Shown one piece after another: positions 1-6,360 of a stretch of 11,870 nucleotides of DNA. This DNA is from an uncultured Bacilli bacterium (GTDB taxonomy: Bacteria; Bacillota_I; Bacilli_A; RF39; UBA660): positions 1 through 11,870 of the forward strand of contig CAKPMB010000020.1 in the NCBI GenBank assembly GCA_934167885.1, given 5' to 3'. A program made the translations under genes and the position numbers. The notes beneath the pieces are model-generated. The model searched no databases. It was not told the origin of the DNA and was given only the letters and a program-made list of their open reading frames with translations. Positions within the stretch are counted from its first letter, which is position 1; each line of letters starts with the position of its first letter.

Positions 1-32
1 TTTGTTACTTAATAAAGTAACCCCCCCCCATA
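1..32. other. Short inverted repeat next to a C9 homopolymer
   Basis: GTTACTT (4-10) and AAGTAAC (15-21) form a 7-bp stem with a 4-nt AATA loop, directly followed by nine C residues (21-29). A run of nine C is conspicuous in sequence this AT-rich. No T-run follows on either strand, so it is not a normal intrinsic terminator. It may be the remnant of a structure belonging to an upstream gene outside the window, or a slippage-prone tract. No function can be assigned from the sequence alone. Confidence 0.4.
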
Positions 33-73
33 TTGACACTATTTGACACATTTATTTTGATACTATTTAACAC
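33..73. repeat. Phased TTGACAC-type heptad direct repeats
   Basis: TTGACAC occurs at 33-39 and 43-49. Variants follow at 57-63 (TTGATAC) and 67-73 (TTAACAC). The starts are 10, 14 and 10 bases apart, so an 18-bp block (32-49) is repeated at 56-73 with three mismatches. A further exact TTGACAC lies at 228-234, over the -35 box of the first gene. The roughly one-helical-turn spacing looks like a tandem protein-binding site. Overlapping -35 hexamers are an alternative, but I find no well-spaced -10 box for these copies. The rest of 74-227 is AT-rich, and I see no gene in it. Confidence 0.4.
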
Positions 74-227
74 TTTCCATCATATCCTTCGTTTTATTTT
101 TCCAACAAAAGTATATCAAATAATGTTACGATATTCAATTATTTTTATAACAACATATAATATAAAAAATAATATTTCAAAAATAATTATCTACTCACCA
201 ACAATAATAAAAATAATTTTATTAAGG

Positions 228-256
228 TTGACACATCTTTATAAAATTGATAAACT
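228..256 (+). promoter_or_regulatory. Sigma-A-type promoter for the Asn/Gln-rich gene
   Basis: A consensus -35 TTGACA (228-233) is followed by a 17-bp spacer and -10 TAAACT (251-256). The expected start of transcription is near 263, giving a leader of about 20 nt that carries the RBS AGGAAGTGG (271-279) before ATG 284. Confidence 0.65.
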
Positions 257-283
257 ACATATTGTAGAATAGGAAGTGGAATT

Positions 284-1039
284 ATGGATAATAATGGTTT
301 TGGAAACAACCAAAATAATCAACAACAGTTTGGTAATAATACAAATAATCAAAACATTCAACAACAATTTGGCAATAACATGAATAATCAACATAGTCAA
401 CAACAATTTGGCAACACTATGAACAACCAATATGGTCAACAACAATATGGTAACAACACAAATAATCAAAACATTCAACAACAATTTAACAATAATATGA
501 ACAATCAATATGGACAACAACAATATGGTAACAATATGAATAATCAACAACAATACGGTAATAACATGAATAATCAATATGGTAATATGCCATATAATAA
601 CACTAATAACATGAATAATAAGAATAATAGTAATATTATTTTAATGATAGTAGGTGCCTTCTTAGTTATTGTAGCTGGTGTTGCATTATTTGTCTTCTTT
701 GGAAATACTAAAACATTGACATGCACTGGTAATGATAGTTTTTCTGGGGTTACAGTATCATCCAAAGTCACGGCTAAATTTAAACGTGGTAAATTAAATA
801 AAATTCATCTTTATGTTAAATATAAAACTCCTAGTGATTATACAAGTAAAGATATTCAATTAGCCAAAGAATCAGTCGTTGATTCAATTGAAAAAGATGA
901 TGATATAAAAAATCCAAAAGTATCTGTTAAAGGTGACACTATTATAGTAGATGCTGAATACAATACTGATTCTTTTGAAGATGAAGATTATGATTCAACC
1001 AAAAAATCTTTTGTTGAACAAGGATTTACCTGTAAATAA
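284..1039 (+). CDS. Asn/Gln-rich repeat protein with one TM helix and a small extracellular domain
   Basis: 251 aa, no firm family name. Residues 1-117 are low-complexity Asn/Gln/Gly/Tyr, built from tandem 13-residue units of the type FGNNMNNQYGQQQ (residues 16-80 hold five full units, with shortened units on both sides). Residues 118-139 form one hydrophobic helix. Residues 140-251 form a small hydrophilic domain with Cys147 (motif LTCTG) and Cys250 (FTCK), which could form a disulfide outside the cell. The positive-inside rule is weak here because the N-part is nearly uncharged. A lumenal C-domain is inferred from the cysteines and from a loose resemblance of its pattern (strand, AKFKxGKLxKI, KGDTIIVDAEY) to YehR/DUF1307-like exported domains. 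The start is set by AGGAAGTGG four bases upstream. The gene is monocistronic, with its own promoter and a strong terminator. The N-part is prion-like in composition. The role is unknown; surface adhesion or envelope assembly would be guesses. Confidence 0.85.
   Translation: MDNNGFGNNQNNQQQFGNNTNNQNIQQQFGNNMNNQHSQQQFGNTMNNQYGQQQYGNNTNNQNIQQQFNNNMNNQYGQQQYGNNMNNQQQYGNNMNNQYGNMPYNNTNNMNNKNNSNIILMIVGAFLVIVAGVALFVFFGNTKTLTCTGNDSFSGVTVSSKVTAKFKRGKLNKIHLYVKYKTPSDYTSKDIQLAKESVVDSIEKDDDIKNPKVSVKGDTIIVDAEYNTDSFEDEDYDSTKKSFVEQGFTCK
299..628 (+). repeat. 39-bp tandem repeat encoding 13-aa Asn/Gln-rich units
   Basis: Five consecutive 39-bp units run from 329 to 523 (protein residues 16-80), flanked by partial units at 299-328, 524-553, 554-592 and 593-628. 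Codons are almost all AAT/AAC and CAA, with recurring blocks such as CAACAACAATTTGGC and AATATGAACAATCAA. Units differ mainly at the F/Y, N/T and QYG/QNI/QHS positions. The array can expand or contract in frame by recombination or slippage without breaking the gene. Confidence 0.8.
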
Positions 1040-1040
1040 G

Positions 1041-1079
1041 ACTATAAACAATGACTATAAATTGTTTATAGTTTTTTTT
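1041..1079 (+). terminator. Intrinsic terminator after the Asn/Gln-rich gene
   Basis: ACTATAAACAAT (1041-1052) pairs perfectly with ATTGTTTATAGT (1061-1072) in a 12-bp stem with an 8-nt loop, followed by a T-run to 1079. It begins one base after the stop codon. Confidence 0.9.
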
Positions 1080-1084
1080 ATTAC

Positions 1085-1106
1085 GACAATTATTGTCAAT
1101 TTTTTT
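1085..1106. promoter_or_regulatory. Small palindrome followed by a T-run upstream of the PASTA gene
   Basis: GACAAT-T-ATTGTC (1085-1097) is a perfect 13-bp palindrome followed by T7 (1100-1106). As RNA it could form a 5-bp stem with a 3-nt loop, a weak second terminator. As DNA it could be an operator, centred about 35 bp upstream of the -35 box at 1126. The sequence does not decide between these. Confidence 0.3.
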
Positions 1107-1125
1107 AAATAAAAATGGACATTCT

Positions 1126-1153
1126 TTGTGAAAGTAACAATTTATAGTATAAT
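1126..1153 (+). promoter_or_regulatory. Promoter for the PASTA gene
   Basis: -35 TTGTGA (1126-1131), a 16-bp spacer and a perfect -10 TATAAT (1148-1153). The leader would be about 12 nt, with RBS AGGTGAT (1163-1169) close to ATG 1173. This promoter covers the upstream in-frame GTG at 1128, which rules that codon out as the start. Confidence 0.65.
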
Positions 1154-1172
1154 TATAGTAGTAGGTGATTGT

Positions 1173-3248
1173 ATGAAAAAGGCTAGTAAAAAGTCAAAAA
1201 AAATAATTGAAAAGCAAGATATGCTCAAGAAAGACTTTGAAGAAAAGATTGATAAAGAAGTTGTCGACGATAAAGAAAATATTTTGGAAGATAAAGCTTG
1301 CGAAGAAAAAATTATTAATGTTAAAAAAACTAAAAACTTAAAGAAAGGTGTTATTATCTTTTTCTGTATTCTTGGTATGTTTAGTTTTATTGGTAATTTA
1401 GTATATGAAATATTAAAAACTGATAGTATTTATAATAGTCTTCCTTCCATTATTAGTAGTGGTATTATGGTCTTATTTATATTATGTTGGACAATTGTTT
1501 GTATTAAAAATAATAATCATAAGGCTACTCCCTTTATAATTATTGCTTCTCTTTTACTAATTGGATACACTGTTTTTAATATATTATATGGGTATAATTA
1601 CTTATCACTTCCTCATGATGATACAGTCTTAAACTTTTATAACGCCTCCCTTTCTAGTGCTCAAAAATGGGGAAAAGAAAATGGTATTGATATTGTTGAA
1701 GTATATGAATATAGTGATGTAATCCCTGAATATAATATTATTTCACAAGATGTTACTTATGGAACATTAACTAAAAGTATTAGCCAAATAACTTTTATCA
1801 TTTCAAATGGTCCAGATTATAATAAAGAAATAGTTGTCCCTAGCTTTATAGGTTGGAATTTTGATGACGTTATTAAATATATTGATGAAAATTATTTAAA
1901 TAATGTATCGATTGAATTTGTAGAATCAAGTAATAAAGAAAATACCGTTATAAGTCAAGATGGTAATGGTTCAATGAAAAGATGTGACTCAATTAAATTA
2001 ACTTTTGCTAAAGGTAATATGGAATCTATTAAAATACCTGATTTTACTAATAAGTCACTTTTGTATGCAACTTCATGGTTAAAAATGCATGGCTTTGATT
2101 ATAAACTTTTATATGAATATGACAAAGAAATTAAAAAGAATTATGTTATTAAGCAAGATATAATTGATGAAGTTAAAAATCCTGAAAGTGATGTCATAAC
2201 GCTTACTATTTCCAAAGGTAAAATGATTATTATCCCCGACTTTACTAAAATGACACAAGATGAAATTAATAAATGGATTATTGATAATGGTTTAAAAATT
2301 AATTATAAAGAAAGTTATAATGAAGATGTTGCCCGTGGTGATATTGTTGAAAGTGACTATGAAACTGGTAAAACAATTGAAACTGGTGAAACCATTAATG
2401 TTACTATTTCTAAAGGAAAATTAGAAATGATTAAAGTAGAAAATTTAACTGATTTCTATTTATGGGCTGATGAAAATAATGTTTTATATCAAGTTGAATA
2501 TGAATATAATGATACATATAAAAAAGATGAAATTATAAAAACAAGTCATAAAGTTGGTCAATTAATAAAAGCGAATGATACTGTTATTATCTATATTTCT
2601 AAAGGACGCAGTATAACTCTTCCAAATTTTGTTGGCATGACTAAGACTAATATTGAAACTAAATGCAAATCCTTAAATCTTACTTGTAGTTTTACTTATG
2701 CCGGTTATACAGAATCAACTAAAAAAGATATTGCCTTAAAACAATCTAAAAATAAAAATGTTCAAGTCGCAGAAGGAACAAACATTGTTATTACTCTAAG
2801 TAGTGGTATTTATGAAAAAGTAAGTGTTCCAAACTTTGTTGGTATGACTAAAAATGCTATTACTAATTCATGTTCAAAAGTTGGTTTAACATGTTCTTTC
2901 CAATATGAAAGTAATTATTCAAATGTTTCTAAGGATACAGCGGTAAAACAATCTGTTACTGGAAAAGTTAATAAAGGTTCCAAGGTTACGATTACTTTAA
3001 GTAAAGGTCCTGCAACAACCTATACCATTGTTATTCAAGGTGAAGATTTAACAGCTGGTAATCCTGCTCAAACAAAGAAAAACTTAGAAACTAAACTTGC
3101 TAAATTATGTCCTGGTGTTAAATTTGTTTATTCATATCAAACGGCTAACTCTGGTATTGGCTACTTAGCTCCTACAAGTGAAGTTAAGATTGGATCTAAT
3201 AAATTAGTTCAAGGCAAAACATATAAAGTTATTATAAATAGTAATTAA
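1173..3248 (+). CDS. Multi-PASTA membrane protein without a kinase domain
   Basis: 691 aa. Residues 1-57 are a charged Lys/Glu-rich cytosolic tail. Three hydrophobic helices follow at about 57-80, 91-111 and 119-140, which would put the C-part outside. That part holds seven PASTA-like repeats at about 152-215, 219-282, 286-350, 352-416, 419-479, 481-546 and 550-613. Each starts with a V/I-x-x-P-x-F motif or a degenerate form of it and ends in ITxSKG or similar. A distinct C-terminal domain of about 75 residues (615-691) closes the protein. PASTA repeats are known from PrkC/StkP-type kinases and some penicillin-binding proteins, where they bind peptidoglycan/muropeptides. Here there is neither a kinase nor a transpeptidase domain, so the likely role is wall binding or scaffolding (inference). 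Repeats 6 and 7 each carry a Cys-x6-Cys pair (498/505 and 567/574). The start at ATG 1173 is chosen for AGGTGAT at 1163 and because the upstream GTG at 1128 lies in the promoter. The gene is monocistronic. Confidence 0.9.
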   Translation: MKKASKKSKKIIEKQDMLKKDFEEKIDKEVVDDKENILEDKACEEKIINVKKTKNLKKGVIIFFCILGMFSFIGNLVYEILKTDSIYNSLPSIISSGIMVLFILCWTIVCIKNNNHKATPFIIIASLLLIGYTVFNILYGYNYLSLPHDDTVLNFYNASLSSAQKWGKENGIDIVEVYEYSDVIPEYNIISQDVTYGTLTKSISQITFIISNGPDYNKEIVVPSFIGWNFDDVIKYIDENYLNNVSIEFVESSNKENTVISQDGNGSMKRCDSIKLTFAKGNMESIKIPDFTNKSLLYATSWLKMHGFDYKLLYEYDKEIKKNYVIKQDIIDEVKNPESDVITLTISKGKMIIIPDFTKMTQDEINKWIIDNGLKINYKESYNEDVARGDIVESDYETGKTIETGETINVTISKGKLEMIKVENLTDFYLWADENNVLYQVEYEYNDTYKKDEIIKTSHKVGQLIKANDTVIIYISKGRSITLPNFVGMTKTNIETKCKSLNLTCSFTYAGYTESTKKDIALKQSKNKNVQVAEGTNIVITLSSGIYEKVSVPNFVGMTKNAITNSCSKVGLTCSFQYESNYSNVSKDTAVKQSVTGKVNKGSKVTITLSKGPATTYTIVIQGEDLTAGNPAQTKKNLETKLAKLCPGVKFVYSYQTANSGIGYLAPTSEVKIGSNKLVQGKTYKVIINSN

Positions 3249-3249
3249 T

Positions 3250-3286
3250 AAAAAAGTTATAGGAATTTCTAACCTATAGCTTTTTT
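3250..3286. terminator. Bidirectional intrinsic terminator between converging genes
   Basis: AGTTATAGG (3255-3263) pairs with CCTATAGCT (3273-3281), one G-T pair included, around a 9-nt loop. It is flanked by A-runs on the left and T7 on the right, so it can act on both strands. It serves the PASTA gene and the converging minus-strand gene whose stop is at 3293. Confidence 0.85.
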
Positions 3287-3292
3287 TATTGT

Positions 3293-3841
3293 TTATTTTG
3301 ATGGTTGAGAATATATAATGTTAAGGCCTAAACTTAATTCATCTTTAATAATATTTTTATCAGTTACATTACTTTGATATGAAATAGAAACATTAAATTT
3401 ATGAGTTTGACCATTTTTTAAAATACTGCCATTTTGAGTTGGACTTTTCATAACGATATAATCAACTGGAGTTACTGTATAATTAATATATTCTTTTTGT
3501 AATTCTGTAAGTCCAAATAATGATATTGTAAATAATTCAGCATCTAATTTTCCCATATTTTTAACAACAACATCATAACTAATAGATGATGATTTTTTAG
3601 GTAATTTAACACTAAAATTAATATTATTACCAATAGAATTTAAATCAGTTGTAACTTGTGCATCTCCGGTAAGTTTAGGGGTTGAAATGGATGTAATATT
3701 AAGTGACCAATCATCTCCTGTTAAAATTTGATTATTATCATTATTTTTTAAAGCATATGATGTTGAAAGTTTATAAACAAGAACACAAACAACAACTAAA
3801 ACCACCCCTACTATAATATATCTTTTATGTATCTTCTTCAT
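3293..3841 (-). CDS. Small SipW-type exported protein, camelysin/TasA-like
   Basis: 182 aa from the chosen start. Residues 1-7 are basic (MKKIHKR) and residues 8-24 hydrophobic, followed by STSYALKNND. The S/T-x-Y-A-hydrophobic pattern after the helix resembles the cleavage region of SipW-processed proteins such as TasA and camelysin (family knowledge; cleavage itself is inferred). The remainder (about 40-182) looks like one all-beta Ig-like domain, with a strand pattern around SYDVVVKNMGKLDAEL and a closing LGLNIIYS. There are no cysteines in the mature part. An in-frame ATG 10 codons upstream exists, but the inner ATG has GGTGAT (3846-3851) four bases before it, exactly as in the second SipW-type gene. 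No sipW-like peptidase is present in the window. Matrix or surface fibre subunit is the likely class; the precise role is unknown. Confidence 0.8.
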   Translation of the reverse strand: MKKIHKRYIIVGVVLVVVCVLVYKLSTSYALKNNDNNQILTGDDWSLNITSISTPKLTGDAQVTTDLNSIGNNINFSVKLPKKSSSISYDVVVKNMGKLDAELFTISLFGLTELQKEYINYTVTPVDYIVMKSPTQNGSILKNGQTHKFNVSISYQSNVTDKNIIKDELSLGLNIIYSQPSK

Positions 3842-3857
3842 ATTTATCACCATATAT

Positions 3858-3886
3858 ATTATTTCATACATTAATTAAAATTGCAA
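3858..3886 (-). promoter_or_regulatory. Candidate promoter for the small SipW-type gene
   Basis: On the minus strand, -35 TTGCAA (3881-3886), a 17-bp spacer and -10 AATAAT (3858-3863) end 16 nt before the start codon. The predicted leader is only about 9 nt, beginning around the GGTGAT box. The -10/leader arrangement closely matches that of the other SipW-type gene at 9000-8985. Confidence 0.45.
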
Positions 3887-3943
3887 TATTTTTAAAATTT
3901 ATTAAATATGTAATTTATTCAAAAAAACATTGTAAGCAATTAT

Positions 3944-3972
3944 TTGACAATATTTGCAGATTATCATGAATA
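3944..3972 (+). promoter_or_regulatory. Candidate promoter of the CmpB-family / phosphodiester glycosidase operon
   Basis: A perfect -35 TTGACA (3944-3949) is followed by a 17-bp spacer and a poor -10 TGAATA (3967-3972). The better hexamer TACTAT (3971-3976) would need a 21-bp spacer. RBS AAAGGAG (3983-3989) lies four bases before ATG 3994. Confidence 0.5.
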
Positions 3973-3993
3973 CTATTTTGTGAAAGGAGCATT

Positions 3994-4497
3994 ATGTATT
4001 ATATAAAATATTTTATTGTATTTAGTATTCTTGGTTTTATAATGGAGTCAACCTTTTATAAAGTATGTGGTAGTTCTTCTAATAGTGGTGTCTTATATGG
4101 TCCATGGACTCTTGTATATGGTTTAGGAGGAATATGTATATATATCTTAAATAAAAGCATTAGTAATTTAAATATAAATAATTTTTATAAATTAATGCTA
4201 ATGTTCATTTTATTTACAATTGTTTGCACCCTAGTTGAATATATTATAGGGAATTTAATATATTATATTTTTTCAATAGATAAGTGGAATTATCTTAAAC
4301 ATCCTTATCACTTTGGTAAGTATATATGCCTTGATAAGTCATTAACATGGGGCTTTCTTGCCATTTTCATTACTAAAATTATTAACCCTTTTATTGAAAA
4401 TTTAATCAATATTTTTTCTAACAAATATTGCATTATTCTATTATTAATTATTATTTCTGATCTAGTTATATCTCTTTGGACAAAAGCTTATAAATAA
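3994..4497 (+). CDS. CmpB-family (PF06541) polytopic membrane protein, putative ABC-type permease
   Basis: 167 aa, almost entirely hydrophobic with about five membrane segments (near 4-20, 34-53, 64-92, 116-134 and 144-163). Landmarks of the CmpB / DUF1113 family are visible in order: ILGFIMESTF (12-21), GVLYGPW (32-38), YGLGG (42-46), EYIIGN (82-87), a W98/Y100 pair, and FGKYICL (107-113) before LTWGF. Family members are annotated as putative ABC transporter permeases by name only; no transport substrate is established, and no ATPase lies nearby. Many homologues run past 200 aa, so this one is compact but shows no sign of truncation. The start has AAAGGAG at ideal spacing. The next gene begins 24 bases after the stop with its own RBS, so the two are probably co-transcribed and may act together at the envelope. 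Confidence 0.85.
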   Translation: MYYIKYFIVFSILGFIMESTFYKVCGSSSNSGVLYGPWTLVYGLGGICIYILNKSISNLNINNFYKLMLMFILFTIVCTLVEYIIGNLIYYIFSIDKWNYLKHPYHFGKYICLDKSLTWGFLAIFITKIINPFIENLINIFSNKYCIILLLIIISDLVISLWTKAYK

Positions 4498-4521
4498 TGA
4501 TATACTATAATTGGTGGTAAA

Positions 4522-6360
4522 ATGCAGAAGTATAAAGTTTTGTTTTTCTCATTATTATTTATATCTTTTTCTTTAATTGGAACAGGAATATATCTAAATC
4601 ATAAATCACTAGATAGTATTACTTTAACATTATATGGTGAGAATGAAATTAAACTGTATGAAGGTGATTTATACTTAGAACCTGGTTATATTGCTAGGGA
4701 TAATAATGATAGAAATTTAAATAAATATGTAACAATTAACTCAAATTTAAATATATATAAATCTGGTAATTATGAAATAAATTATAGTATTAACAATAAA
4801 GAAATGACAAGACATGTCGCAGTTTTAGAAAATCCTTTGAAAAACATTGATTTTACACTTTTAGGAAGTTCTGTTGTAAATATTTTGCTTAATAAAGAAT
4901 ATACAGATCCCCTATTTACTTGTATTGATAAACAAAATAATATCGATTTAAAAGATAAAGTAACCATAACTAATAACATTGATTATGGGAATGTTGGTAG
5001 TTATTATATAAAATATACTTTAAATTTAGATTCTAAAAGTAAAACCCTAACAAGAGTTGTTAATGTTTTAGATGAAAAATATGCAGTGAACCTTAGTAAT
5101 GAAGGTATGACTAATCAGGACATCACTCTTAATTTTACAAGCAATATTCCTAATTTTTTATATGTAATTGGTCCCGATAATAGTGCTTTTTATAGTCATA
5201 CATCAACTTGGATAATTCAAGAAAATGGCGATTACTACTTTACCGTTTATGATAATAGTAATAATAGTGAAACGTATAAAGTAACTATTAACAATATAGA
5301 TAAAACGCCTCCTAAAATACTTGCTTGTTCAGCATCTATTGATAATAATAAAACAACATATTACTTAAAAAGCAATGATAATGACCTATTAAATGTTAAT
5401 ATTAATGGTAATACTCTTGATTGGCAAGAGACAATAGTTGTTAATGGTAACATTGAAAAAAGCATCATTAAAATTTATGATAAAGCAAGTAATGAAACAA
5501 TCATTGACTGCCCTTCTTATTATAAGCCTTCAAAACCTAAAGAAGAAACAAGTATTATATTTAAAGAAGAAAAAGATACCCTTAAAGTTTGGATTGAAAA
5601 AATTAATAGACAATCAAGAACAGGCTTTTATGTAACCCATATTTGGGCACAAGATCCTTATAATCAACTAAAAACTAATGTTCCAAGTAATTTTGGTAAA
5701 GATTTAGAAGTTGCAAGTAGTCTTTTTAATAAAGCGATTAATAAAAATAACTTGCAAAATAAACTTAGTGTTGCTATTAATGCTAGTGGTTTTGTTTTTA
5801 ATGGTTATTTTGGACAAGTCTTTTATAATGCTAATCACTCATTTAATAAAACAAGCACTAGCCCTATTGTCATTGTTGAAGGTAAAGTATTAAGAGATCT
5901 TGCAAATGAAAATCTACCTAGTTCTTTATATTCAACATACGGTTTAAAAAAAGATGGCATGCTTGCTTCATATAAATATGTTGGCGGTTATAATCAACAA
6001 AGTAATATGTTAATATCCAATAAAATTATAAGTGATGGTGTTTTAAATACTTTTGCTTTCACGCCAGTTTTAGTAGAGAACGGTGCATTAGTTACTAAAG
6101 ATAATACGCGAAATCTTCGTCAAGGATTTTGCCAAATCGATAAAAATAACTTCCTATTTATAACTGATATACCAGGTCAAAGAAATGGTTTCTCATTTAG
6201 GGAATTAGGAAGTTATATGATAAAATTAGGTTGCAAAACAGGCTTTAACTTAGACGGTGGTGGTAGTATATCTTTAATTGTCAAAGGAAGTGATACCAAA
6301 CCACAAGTTATTGCTGGCAATAATAGGAAAATTGCAGATATTCTCTACTTTCATGAATAA
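4522..6360 (+). CDS. Membrane-anchored Ig-like protein with C-terminal phosphodiester glycosidase (NAGPA) domain
   Basis: 612 aa. Residues 5-25 form an N-terminal hydrophobic segment that serves as signal or anchor. Two DUF5011-type Ig-like domains follow (about 32-103 and 109-183), with the typical EGDLYLEPGYIARD and NKEYTDPLFTCID motifs, then two looser beta domains (about 187-258 and 262-330). The C-terminal region (348-612) matches the NAGPA/DUF2233 family (PF09992): AINASGFVF (418-426), RNLRQGF (530-536), and the hallmark NLDGGGS with Asp578-Ser582, ending in NRKIADILYF. The family includes the enzyme that removes GlcNAc from phosphodiester-linked mannose. Bacterial members are exported and thought to act on sugar-phosphate linkages of envelope or exopolysaccharides; the substrate here is unknown. 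RBS TTGGTGGT precedes ATG 4522. The last 10 bases overlap the end of the converging desulfurase gene. Confidence 0.88.
   Translation: MQKYKVLFFSLLFISFSLIGTGIYLNHKSLDSITLTLYGENEIKLYEGDLYLEPGYIARDNNDRNLNKYVTINSNLNIYKSGNYEINYSINNKEMTRHVAVLENPLKNIDFTLLGSSVVNILLNKEYTDPLFTCIDKQNNIDLKDKVTITNNIDYGNVGSYYIKYTLNLDSKSKTLTRVVNVLDEKYAVNLSNEGMTNQDITLNFTSNIPNFLYVIGPDNSAFYSHTSTWIIQENGDYYFTVYDNSNNSETYKVTINNIDKTPPKILACSASIDNNKTTYYLKSNDNDLLNVNINGNTLDWQETIVVNGNIEKSIIKIYDKASNETIIDCPSYYKPSKPKEETSIIFKEEKDTLKVWIEKINRQSRTGFYVTHIWAQDPYNQLKTNVPSNFGKDLEVASSLFNKAINKNNLQNKLSVAINASGFVFNGYFGQVFYNANHSFNKTSTSPIVIVEGKVLRDLANENLPSSLYSTYGLKKDGMLASYKYVGGYNQQSNMLISNKIISDGVLNTFAFTPVLVENGALVTKDNTRNLRQGFCQIDKNNFLFITDIPGQRNGFSFRELGSYMIKLGCKTGFNLDGGGSISLIVKGSDTKPQVIAGNNRKIADILYFHE

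Noticed and set aside
33..272. 79-codon plus-strand ORF with a TTG start in the leader
   Set aside because: It begins on a TTGACAC heptad, has no RBS, contains the promoter of the next gene, and has low-complexity Ile-rich content expected from AT-rich noncoding DNA.
239..577. Antisense 112-codon ORF across the Asn/Gln repeats
   Set aside because: It is the mirror of the NNQ-type repeat (Leu/Ile/Val-rich antisense), and has no RBS or promoter.
284..637. CRISPR-like array
   Set aside because: The repeats are contiguous 39-bp in-frame coding units with no unique spacers, and they encode a continuous protein.
1128..1172. Upstream GTG start for the PASTA gene
   Set aside because: It lies within the -35/-10 region and has no RBS; ATG 1173 has AGGTGAT at the right distance.
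4506..4511. TATAAT just before the glycosidase start
   Set aside because: There is no -35 at a usable distance and only 10 nt to the ATG; co-transcription with the upstream gene is simpler.
5438..5893. Two Lys/Leu-rich plus-strand ORFs inside the glycosidase gene
   Set aside because: They are out-of-frame shadows of a gene whose own frame carries clear NAGPA motifs.
6308..6323. Palindrome TTATTGC-TG-GCAATAA as a possible desulfurase terminator
   Set aside because: It has no T-run on the minus strand and a 2-nt loop, and it is explained by the VIAGNN codons of the glycosidase.
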